Source: Clostridia bacterium
Lineage (GTDB): Bacteria; Bacillota; Clostridia; Christensenellales; CAG-1252
Direction: 5' to 3'
Length of the DNA stretch: 30,698 bases
NCBI GenBank assembly: GCA_017615495.1
Contig: JAGAAA010000082.1
Location: 1-30,698 of the forward strand
The notes under the pieces are model-generated. The model was given only the letters and a program-made list of their open reading frames with translations, did no database searches and was not told the DNA's origin. The translations under genes were made by a program, and so were the position numbers. Every line of letters begins with the position of its first letter. Positions within the stretch are counted from its first letter, which is position 1. Below are positions 7,481 to 14,052 of the stretch, piece by piece.

Positions 7481-7882
7481 TTATTTGCTTGATGTGCGAC
7501 GTAGCTTGTCAAACGCGCGGATGAGCGCCGCCCTGTTGATCTTATATTCCGCAAGACTCTGCTCCTGCCGTCTGCGCTCCTCTTCAAGTTCGGAAGCGCG
7601 CTCCGTCTTTTTCTTTTCCGCTTCCTCTTTGCGATACGCCGCGCCGCAAAGGATGGTCAAGGTCTTGCCCGTCATTTCGGCAATGCCGCCGCCCGTTTCC
7701 ACCGTGACTTCCCCTTCCTCGGTACGAAATTTTACGTCGCCGGGGATCACTTCCAAGGTGGTCCTTTCACGCCCGGGCAAAAAACCGATCGCGCCGTCCG
7801 CGGTAGGCAGGACGAGCGAGGTCACTTCCCCCTCGAACACCACTTCGCGCGGCGTGAGCAAGAGAAGCGTAAAAGCGCTCAT
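7481..7882 (-). CDS. atpC: F1 ATP synthase epsilon subunit
   Basis: This is the central-stalk epsilon subunit of F1, 133 residues. The N-terminal beta-sandwich has the signatures TPREVVFEGEVTSLVLPTADG and GFLPGRERTT. It is followed by a charged helical C-terminal hairpin (EEAEKKKTERASELEEERRR) that in relatives can inhibit ATP hydrolysis. The start overlaps the atpD stop by four bases, with a GGAGGAT site upstream. It is the last ATP synthase gene of the cluster. Confidence 0.95.
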   Translation of the reverse strand: MSAFTLLLLTPREVVFEGEVTSLVLPTADGAIGFLPGRERTTLEVIPGDVKFRTEEGEVTVETGGGIAEMTGKTLTILCGAAYRKEEAEKKKTERASELEEERRRQEQSLAEYKINRAALIRAFDKLRRTSSK

Positions 7883-9252
7883 TTTTGAATATCCTCCACC
7901 CCGCCGATGAAGTAGAACGCGCCTTCGGGCACGTCGTCAAAGGCGCCGTCCAAAATGGCGTTGCAGCCTTCAATGGTCTTTTTGAGCGGGACGTACTTGC
8001 CGGGAATACCGGTGTACGGCGTCGCCACGTGGAAGGGTTGCGAGAAGAAACGTTGCAATTTGCGCGCGCGGTAGACGAGCATTTTATCCTCTGCGGAAAG
8101 TTCATTCATGCCGAGGATGGCGATGATGTCTTGCAGTTCGTTATAGCGCTGCAAAGCGGAGATCACGCGTTTTGCCGTTTCGTAATGCAGGTCGCCCACG
8201 ATCTCACGTTCCAAGATGCGGGAACGGCTTTCCAACGGATCGACGGCGGGATAGATGTTTTGCTCCACGATCTTCCTCGAAAGAACGGTGGTGGCGTCCA
8301 AGTGAGTAAACAATGTTGCCGGCGCGGGGTCGGTCAAATCGTCCGCAGGGACGTAAACCGCTTGCACCGAGGTGATGGAGCCGTTTTTGGTGCTGGCGAT
8401 GCGCTCTTCCAAACTGCCAAGCTCGTTTGCCAGGGTGGGTTGATAACCGACGGCGGAAGGCATCCTGCCAAGAAGCGCGGAGACCTCGCTGCCCGCCTGC
8501 ACGTAACGGAAGATGTTGTCAAGGAAGAACAAAACGTCCTTGTGCTCCTTGTCGCGGAAGTGCTCCGCGATGGTAAGACCGGTAAGCGCCGCTTTCATAC
8601 GCGCGGCGGGGGTCTCGTTCATCTGCCCGAACACGAGCGCCGTCTTGTCCAAAACGCCCGATTCGGTCATCTCCTCGATCATTTCGTACCCTTCGCGGCT
8701 ACGCTCGCCCACGCCCGCAAAGATGGAACTGCCGCCCATCTTGCCGGAAACGTTGTTGATAAGTTCCAGAATCAGCATGGTCTTACCCACGCCCGCGCCG
8801 CCGAACAAACCGACTTTGCCGCCCTTGACGTACGGCGTCAAAAGATCGATGACCTTGATGCCCGTTTCAAAGATCTCGGTATTCTCCGAAAGATCGGTAA
8901 ATGCGGGAGGCTCGCGGTAAACGCCCGCGCGCAAAGAAGAAACTTCCCCTTTGCCGTCGATGGGCTCGCCGTATGCGTTCAGCACCCTGCCGAGCACCTT
9001 GTCACCGACGGGCACCGTAACGGAACGCCCGGTGGAAAACACTTCCTGCCCGCGATGAAGCCCTTCGGTGGGGGTGAGGGACAAACAACGAACGGTATTT
9101 CTGTCAAGATGGCTGACCACCTCAAGAGAAACGTCGCCCCCCTGCATGGGCACGCGCAAAAGTTCGTTGAGCATAGGAAGATGGGTCTCGAACCAAACGT
9201 CCGCCACCACGCCTATGATCTTGATGATTTTACCTTTAAACACCTTGTCCAT
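7879..9252 (-). CDS. atpD: F1 ATP synthase beta subunit (catalytic)
   Basis: The catalytic subunit of F1 is 457 residues, a normal length. It has the N-terminal beta barrel GKIIKIIGVVADVWF, Walker A GGAGVGKT (151-158), the catalytic glutamate in GERSREG (182-188, Glu183), Walker B around VLFFLDNIFRY, and the DELSEED-region equivalent in the C-terminal helices (GMNELSAEDKMLVYRARKLQ). The start overlaps the atpG end by 17 bases and has a GAGGAAT site. There is no sign of degeneration, which indicates a working enzyme despite the unusual alpha subunit next to it. Confidence 0.97.
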   Translation of the reverse strand: MDKVFKGKIIKIIGVVADVWFETHLPMLNELLRVPMQGGDVSLEVVSHLDRNTVRCLSLTPTEGLHRGQEVFSTGRSVTVPVGDKVLGRVLNAYGEPIDGKGEVSSLRAGVYREPPAFTDLSENTEIFETGIKVIDLLTPYVKGGKVGLFGGAGVGKTMLILELINNVSGKMGGSSIFAGVGERSREGYEMIEEMTESGVLDKTALVFGQMNETPAARMKAALTGLTIAEHFRDKEHKDVLFFLDNIFRYVQAGSEVSALLGRMPSAVGYQPTLANELGSLEERIASTKNGSITSVQAVYVPADDLTDPAPATLFTHLDATTVLSRKIVEQNIYPAVDPLESRSRILEREIVGDLHYETAKRVISALQRYNELQDIIAILGMNELSAEDKMLVYRARKLQRFFSQPFHVATPYTGIPGKYVPLKKTIEGCNAILDGAFDDVPEGAFYFIGGVEDIQK

Positions 9253-10057
9253 ATTCCTCTTCCCGAGAGCCGACGTCCGCGAGTGCGCGGGTGATGCCCT
9301 CTTGTCTTGCTTTGTTGTACTCAGACGTAAGCGTCTCGATCATTTTTTCGCCGTTTTCCGTCGCTTGCGGCATTGCGCGAACGCGCGCCAAATGCTCCGC
9401 AAGAGAGGAGGAGATCAGCGCCTTATACAGCGCCGCCGCCAAATATTCGTATACCGCCCTTTCCACCGCGGCTTCTTTTACGCCTTCGGTCGGAAGCTCG
9501 GGCGCGTTTTCGGAAACGAAGGGCAACAACCGCTCCACCGGAACGACCGAATGGTCCCCTTCCGCCCTGCTGTAAACGAGCACGATCTCATCCAAAAGAC
9601 CGTCGTGGTAAAGGGTCATCAGATCCGCCGCCATAGAGTAGGAGGCTTCAGGCGAAGGGTTTTCCGCCGAGTGAAGGAATTCCACGTCCGCTTCGATGCC
9701 CGCTTTGGAAAGCATTTCCCGCGCGACGCCGCCCACGATAAAGAGGTAACGTTCCTCCCTTTCCTTCAGCGTTTGATAAGCGCTCTCGAAAAGCGTTTGG
9801 TTGTAATCGCCGCAAAGACCTTTGTCCCCGCCGATGACGATAAACGCCGTGCGTTTGCCCCGCTCCTTAAAATAAGGCGAAGGCGCCGCGGCTATCCCTG
9901 CGAGAACTTCACGACAACGATCGTAAAACCGTTCCGCCGCGGGAAGCGTCGCGCGAGCGCGCATCATCTTCGCAACGCTGATGGAGTACATCGCGCGAGT
10001 GATCTTTACCGTTTCTTTGACGGAAGAAATGCGCCGACGTATCTCACGATGGTTCAC
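9236..10057 (-). CDS. atpG: F1 ATP synthase gamma subunit
   Basis: The rotor subunit gamma, 273 residues, begins NHREIRRRISSVKETVKITRAM, the conserved N-terminal coiled-coil helix. It has GGDKGLCGDYN near residue 77 and ends with the conserved C-terminal helix LTSEYNKARQEGITRAL. It is a little shorter than the typical 285-290 residues. The start is GTG, overlapping the alpha-gene stop by four bases (GTGA), with AGAGGTG upstream. It lies between the alpha and beta genes, the standard operon position. Confidence 0.96.
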   Translation of the reverse strand: MNHREIRRRISSVKETVKITRAMYSISVAKMMRARATLPAAERFYDRCREVLAGIAAAPSPYFKERGKRTAFIVIGGDKGLCGDYNQTLFESAYQTLKEREERYLFIVGGVAREMLSKAGIEADVEFLHSAENPSPEASYSMAADLMTLYHDGLLDEIVLVYSRAEGDHSVVPVERLLPFVSENAPELPTEGVKEAAVERAVYEYLAAALYKALISSSLAEHLARVRAMPQATENGEKMIETLTSEYNKARQEGITRALADVGSREEEYGQGV

Positions 10058-11760
10058 AAGATCACCTCTTGCATTACGGCGTCGAGCTTGGCTTTGTTTT
10101 CATCCGAAAGCTCCCCGCTGGTTTCAATTTCCATAAGCACCTCGGGGCGCTCCGATTTGATGCGGTCCAAAACCTTGTCAAGCGCCTTTCTGACGCCGCC
10201 CTTCGGGATGCGCGAAAGGGTTTCGCCCGTAGCGGCGTAGATCTCCGCAACTTCTTCCGACATCGAGTACGGCGCGCCTTGCGTTTGGATCAAAAGTTCC
10301 GTCAGCTTCGCGCCGCGGTCCAAAACCGCCTTGGTATCCTCGTCCACGTCCGCGCCGAATTCGGTAAAGACCGCCATTTCACGGTACCGAGCAAGGTCGA
10401 GCTTTAAGCCTTTTACCACCTGGCGGATCGCCTTGGGTTGCGCGTTTCCGCCCACGCGTGATACGGACAAACCGACGTTGACCGCCGGACGCACGCCCGC
10501 GCGGAACAACTCGCTTTCCAAAAAGATCTGTCCGTCGGTGATGGAAATAACGTTGGTTGGAATATACGCGGAAATATCCGAGCCCAGCGTTTCAATGATA
10601 GGGAGAGCGGTCAAAGAGCCGCCGCCCAACTTTTCGGAAAGTTTTGCCGAACGCTCCAACAATCTCGAATGGATATAGAACACGTCGCCGGGATAGGCTT
10701 CACGCCCCGCCGGTCTTTTTAAGAGCAAAGAAATGGTGCGGTACGCAACGGCGTGCTTGGAAAGATCGTCATAGACGATCAACACGTCCTTGCCCGCGTA
10801 CATAAGTTCCTCCGCCATCGCCGTAGCGGTGTAAGGAGCAACGTACTGCAACGTCGCGCTGTCCGAAGCGGTGGCGCTGACGACGATCGTGTATTCCATG
10901 GCGCCCGTTTCCCTGAGCTTTTTGACCACGTCCGAAACGGTGGTGTTCTTTTGCCCGATGGCAACGTAAACGCAAAGAACACCGGTGCCTTTTTGGTTGA
11001 TGATGGCGTCCAAGGCAACGGAAGTTTTGCCCGTTTGTCTATCGCCGATAATAAGTTCGCGCTGACCTTTGCCGATGGGTACGATGGCGTCAACGGTTTT
11101 GACCCCGGTGCAAAGAGGTTCGGAAACTTTTGCGCGGTCGAGGATCTTGGGCGCGGGGCTTTCCGCCCTGCGGAAGTTTTGAGTTTCGATCCTGCCGCCG
11201 CCGTCGATGGGGTCGCCGAGGGGGCCCACCACCCTGCCGAGCAAGGCTTCGCCCACGGGCACGGTGACGATCCTACCCGTCAAACGCGCGGAGTCGCCCG
11301 CACGCACGGTTTGGAGACCGGTCAAGAGGATGGCGCCCACTTCTTCGCGCTCCAAGTTCATGACCAAGGCAAAGGATTCCTCCCCGATCAAAATAAGCTC
11401 GCCCACTTTGGCTTCCGCAAGACCTTCAATGAAGACGACGCCGTCCGAGACCGAACGCACGACGCCCGCCTTGACCTTGTCGGCGCTTTGGGCGTGCGAA
11501 AACTCCTCACGGAGCGAAGTTAAGATGTGTTCAAGGGGTTTGTTGGCAATGGCGCCCGTCGCCTTTTTTGCCGCGGCGGTGAGCTTGCCTTTGACGGAAG
11601 CGTCGAGGATCTTATCGCCGTCCGAGATGATAAGACCGCCGATCAGCGCTTCGTCCACCAAAAATGAAACGTCCGAAGCGGCCGCGCCGAGTTTGGTTAT
11701 GATCTCTCTTCTTTTTTGTTCCGAGAGAGCTTTTGCCGAAGTGACGACAAACTTAGTCAT
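10054..11760 (-). CDS. atpA: Fused ATP synthase delta C-terminal domain / alpha subunit
   Basis: The single 568-residue reading frame has two parts. Residues 1-70 are the C-terminal domain of delta (OSCP): VTSAKALSEQKRREI, then VDEALIGGLIISDGDKILDASVKGKL, matching the delta signature. From about residue 71 the alpha subunit follows essentially from its own first residue: its N-terminal helix (LEHILTSLREEF), SVSDGV (103-108), Walker A GDRQTGKT (239-246), the arginine finger in SVSRVGG (R435) and a complete C-terminal helical domain. The offset to E. coli alpha landmarks is constant at 70 residues. The roughly 105-residue N-terminal domain of delta, which normally binds the alpha N-termini, is absent, and no separate atpH lies in the operon. 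The start overlaps the atpF stop by eight bases. Confidence 0.95.
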   Translation of the reverse strand: MTKFVVTSAKALSEQKRREIITKLGAAASDVSFLVDEALIGGLIISDGDKILDASVKGKLTAAAKKATGAIANKPLEHILTSLREEFSHAQSADKVKAGVVRSVSDGVVFIEGLAEAKVGELILIGEESFALVMNLEREEVGAILLTGLQTVRAGDSARLTGRIVTVPVGEALLGRVVGPLGDPIDGGGRIETQNFRRAESPAPKILDRAKVSEPLCTGVKTVDAIVPIGKGQRELIIGDRQTGKTSVALDAIINQKGTGVLCVYVAIGQKNTTVSDVVKKLRETGAMEYTIVVSATASDSATLQYVAPYTATAMAEELMYAGKDVLIVYDDLSKHAVAYRTISLLLKRPAGREAYPGDVFYIHSRLLERSAKLSEKLGGGSLTALPIIETLGSDISAYIPTNVISITDGQIFLESELFRAGVRPAVNVGLSVSRVGGNAQPKAIRQVVKGLKLDLARYREMAVFTEFGADVDEDTKAVLDRGAKLTELLIQTQGAPYSMSEEVAEIYAATGETLSRIPKGGVRKALDKVLDRIKSERPEVLMEIETSGELSDENKAKLDAVMQEVIL

Positions 11761-12259
11761 TCTTCCAATCCTTAAGGGCTTTGTCGATCAAGGCGTCGTC
11801 CACCTCGCCGATCTTGTCTTCAATGATGTTTTCCGCCAAAGCGACGGCGGCGTCTTTGATGCCCTGCTTCGCGTCGGAAACGACCTTGTTGGCTTGCTTT
11901 TCCGCGCGGCGTTCCGCATCGGCGATGATCTCCTCCGCGCGAACTTCCGTTTCACGAAGTTTTTCGTCGCACTTTTCGGAAATTGCTTTTTCCGCCGCGA
12001 CGCGCTTGGTTTCGATCTCCTCGTCCAAGGTGCGAAGTCTTTCCTCTTCTAAGGCGCGAGCTTCTTCCGATGCGCGCAAGTTCTCTTCCGTTTGCTTCTT
12101 TTGCTCTTCGATGCGCTCTTGACGCGCGCGGATGAACTTCATGACCGGCTTATAGAGGATAAGCCACAGAGCTACGAAAAGAATGGCGAAGTTGAGTAAA
12201 TGCAACAAAAACTTCGTCAAATTGAGCCCGAGGATTGCGTCAGATAAAATTCCCGTCAT
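11753..12259 (-). CDS. atpF: F0 ATP synthase subunit b
   Basis: The peripheral-stalk subunit b is 168 residues. One N-terminal membrane helix (about residues 14-36, FLLHLLNFAILFVALWLILYK) is followed by the conserved KPVxKFIxxRQERI hinge and a long charged coiled coil to the end (IKDAAVALAENIIEDKIGEVD). Length and C-terminus are those of an ordinary b, so the missing delta N-terminal domain has not been moved here; this is not the mycobacterial b-delta fusion. It overlaps the delta/alpha gene by eight bases and lies one base after atpE. In normal enzymes the end of b binds the delta C-terminal domain, which here is carried by alpha. Confidence 0.95.
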   Translation of the reverse strand: MTGILSDAILGLNLTKFLLHLLNFAILFVALWLILYKPVMKFIRARQERIEEQKKQTEENLRASEEARALEEERLRTLDEEIETKRVAAEKAISEKCDEKLRETEVRAEEIIADAERRAEKQANKVVSDAKQGIKDAAVALAENIIEDKIGEVDDALIDKALKDWKND

Positions 12260-12260
12260 A

Positions 12261-12524
12261 TCAGAGCACCTTGATCACAAGCATAATGGCGATAAACAAG
12301 CCGTAGATCGCCGTGGTTTCAATAAACGCAAGGCCCAGAAGCAACGTCGTGCGGATCTTGCCATCCGCTTCGGGCTGACGCGCGATGGCGTCCAAAGCCT
12401 TGCCCGTGGCAATGGCCATGCCGATGCCGGCGCCGAAACCGACGAAGACCGCGATCGCCGCCGCAAGAGCGAAGACCGACGTTTCGGAAAGCGCGGAAAC
12501 CAAATTCTGAACTGCAAAAATCAT
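12261..12524 (-). CDS. atpE: F0 ATP synthase subunit c (rotor ring)
   Basis: The 87-residue two-helix hairpin has the conserved polar loop ARQPEADGK (residues 48-56) and the ion-binding glutamate E69 in FIETTAIYGL. The Glu-Thr pair and Tyr74 resemble Na+-binding c subunits such as that of Ilyobacter, but the position equivalent to their Gln32 is Met36, so the Na+ site is incomplete and the coupling ion is uncertain. The ATG at 12524 is chosen because GAGGAG lies 7-8 bases upstream; an in-frame extension to 12566 would add 14 basic, non-family residues. It sits one base after atpB. Confidence 0.95.
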   Translation of the reverse strand: MIFAVQNLVSALSETSVFALAAAIAVFVGFGAGIGMAIATGKALDAIARQPEADGKIRTTLLLGLAFIETTAIYGLFIAIMLVIKVL

Positions 12525-12525
12525 A

Positions 12526-13263
12526 CTACTTCTCCTCGGGAGAGCGGGTCGCTCCGTTCTCCTCATTTATATCGGCGACGGGCTGCTTTATGGCAGGCAT
12601 CGCCGCTGCCTCCCCCACGAAGAGAGAGGATAATATCGCAAACACGTACGCTTGTATCAAAGCGTGGAAACAAGTGAAAAGCACTCCGACGATCACGGGA
12701 AGACCGAAGGAGAGGAAAATAAAGCTATACACCAGCTCGGTGACGAGCAAGCCGCTGGAAATACTACCGAACAAACGGAAGGACATCGAAACGGGAAGCG
12801 TGAGGTCCTTCAGGGCGCCAAGCGCTCCTTTTACCTTCCTCGTCTTCGCGCCGAAAACGACGATCAAAATAAAGGTGGAGACCGAAAGCGCCAAACAAGC
12901 GTTGATATCCGCCATCGCCGGGCGAAGCCCGATGAGTTCCACCATCGTGCCGAGGAAAATGTACGCCGCCGCCGAAAAAACGTACGCGCCCATAAACGCG
13001 CGGGTGTAGCTGTTTTCCTCATTCATTTTGTCAAACATCAAAACGATGGATTCCAAAGCGCTTTGCAACTTGCCGGGGACGTCCTTAAAGCGCGGGATCA
13101 CAAAAATGCGCATAACGATGGCAAAGAGGATCAGAACGCCGGCAACGATCAGAGAGGTGTAAAAACTCGGATTGACTCCAAGCCCGAAGAATTTTACGTT
13201 TTCCGGTAAAAGCGCCTCCCTCATCGACTCGCCGAGTGAGGATGCGCTGATCAACGAAAGCAT
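12526..13263 (-). CDS. atpB: F0 ATP synthase subunit a
   Basis: The stator ion-channel subunit a is 245 residues with five or six membrane helices. The essential arginine is R163 in SMSFRLFGSI, aligned with the RLFGN motif of other bacteria. The C-terminal helices read GVLFTCFHALIQAYVFAILSSLF, as expected, and the tail (NEENGATRSPEEK) is polar. The gene starts the structural part of the operon, with AGGGGGT upstream of the ATG. No clear promoter lies in the 47 bases before it, so it is probably transcribed with the upstream membrane-protein gene. Confidence 0.95.
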   Translation of the reverse strand: MLSLISASSLGESMREALLPENVKFFGLGVNPSFYTSLIVAGVLILFAIVMRIFVIPRFKDVPGKLQSALESIVLMFDKMNEENSYTRAFMGAYVFSAAAYIFLGTMVELIGLRPAMADINACLALSVSTFILIVVFGAKTRKVKGALGALKDLTLPVSMSFRLFGSISSGLLVTELVYSFIFLSFGLPVIVGVLFTCFHALIQAYVFAILSSLFVGEAAAMPAIKQPVADINEENGATRSPEEK

Positions 13264-13310
13264 CGGTTACCCCCTTTTGTTTACAATAGTTTTGTCAGGC
13301 GAAGCCGCGC

Positions 13311-13787
13311 TCAACCCTCAACGGAGGGCGGCGCAGGATTCACTTCGATAACGATATCGGATTTCAAGGCGCGAAGGTCGGCGATAAAATCATCCATATC
13401 CTTCTTGCGGACGTTGACGGCAACGTAGTGCAGCGCTTCCGGCGTCAAAGGATTGACGAAGTAAAGCGCGGCGGCGCCGGACGCCTCATCGTAAATAAAC
13501 CTCGTGATCGCATCGCGGTCGATCACTTGCTTAAAGAAAGCGCGGCGTACCACAAACGTCCTCTCCCCAAAGCCGTACGACGCGTAGAAGAGAAGAAAAC
13601 CCGCAAACGTCAAGAAAAACGAGAAGATCACGATGGTGGTGATATCCACGAAGGGAAAGTAAGAAACTAACTTCCCTACCCCGGCAAGCTTAAGCGCAGA
13701 AAAAACGATCGCCCCGAAAACGAAGAGATTCATAACGCAGTAAACGACGACCGCCGACTTTGAAAACGCCTGCTTGTACTTTTTCAT
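13311..13787 (-). CDS. Hypothetical two-TM membrane protein upstream of atpB
   Basis: The 158-residue protein has two membrane helices (about 11-35 and 48-70) and a soluble C-terminal part with alternating strands (ERTFVVRRAFFKQVIDRDAI, then ALYFVNPL and YVAVNVRKKDMDDFI). This resembles small membrane-anchored bacterial PH-like (YcxB-type) proteins, but I cannot assign it firmly. It occupies the place where atpI often lies ahead of atpB, yet it does not resemble AtpI. It is 47 bases upstream of atpB with no terminator between, so its promoter probably drives the whole ATP synthase operon. The ATG at 13787 has no Shine-Dalgarno; a strong promoter ends six bases before it. Confidence 0.75.
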   Translation of the reverse strand: MKKYKQAFSKSAVVVYCVMNLFVFGAIVFSALKLAGVGKLVSYFPFVDITTIVIFSFFLTFAGFLLFYASYGFGERTFVVRRAFFKQVIDRDAITRFIYDEASGAAALYFVNPLTPEALHYVAVNVRKKDMDDFIADLRALKSDIVIEVNPAPPSVEG

Positions 13788-13793
13788 ACGTCC

Positions 13794-13823
13794 ATTATAC
13801 CACCGTTAAAATCAAATTATCAA
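13794..13823 (-). promoter_or_regulatory. Promoter of the membrane protein / ATP synthase operon, leaderless
   Basis: TTGATA (13823-13818), an 18-base spacer and a perfect TATAAT (13799-13794) are followed by GGACGT and then the ATG at 13787. The predicted start of transcription is the start codon itself. It is the only good promoter seen ahead of atpB. Confidence 0.8.
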
Positions 13824-13861
13824 CTTATTTTAATGTATCTTCCGCGCGCATCGTATCTTGC

Positions 13862-13927
13862 GCACGTATAAGCAAAAAACCGCCGCCCGCCCCGGCAACA
13901 ATAAAAACCCCGCAGGCGCCCCCCGGC
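13862..13927 (-). repeat. Decayed terminator-like repeats next to element A
   Basis: Read on the minus strand, this short GC-rich stretch contains GCGCCTGCGGGGTTTTTATTG-like and CGGGCGGCGGTTTTTTGC-like strings. They match the 3' half of the terminator hairpin in the adjacent element A (GCGCCTGCGG...TTTTT). They look like fragments of further copies. No gene is visible. Confidence 0.45.
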
Positions 13928-14050
13928 GCGAGCAAGGAGAGTGGTGCTTAGACGCGGCGCAACGAAAAAGAGCCGCAGGCGCGTACTTTTTGTACGTAAC
14001 TGCGACTCTTTGAGTTGGAACAAAGTATAAGCGCCGCTATACTCGTTCGC
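13928..14050 (-). repeat. Palindromic intergenic element, copy A (contains terminator)
   Basis: The element is 123 bp. On the plus strand it begins GCGAGCAAGGAGAGTGGTGC and ends CCGCTATACTCGTTCGC; the ends pair to form an outer stem. An inner imperfect 20-bp stem (13967-13986 with 13992-14011, loop TTTTT) is followed on the minus strand by CTCTTTTTCG and so works as a terminator for the lipoprotein gene. It starts 2 bp after that gene's stop. A related copy B is at 16017-16141. Confidence 0.75.
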
Positions 14051-14052
14051 CT

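Noticed and set aside
7885..9294. 469-codon open frame opposite atpD
   Set aside because: Antisense to the catalytic ATP synthase subunit, which is fully intact; low-complexity His/Ala/Val composition.
10054..11760. Delta-alpha fusion as a frameshift or assembly artefact
   Set aside because: A simple frameshift would leave the delta N-terminal domain upstream, but atpF overlaps the fused gene by eight bases and nothing remains; both parts are well conserved. Not fully excluded without reads.
11753..12259. Possible b-delta fusion as in mycobacteria
   Set aside because: atpF ends at the normal b C-terminus and contains no delta N-terminal helical bundle; the fusion is on the alpha side.
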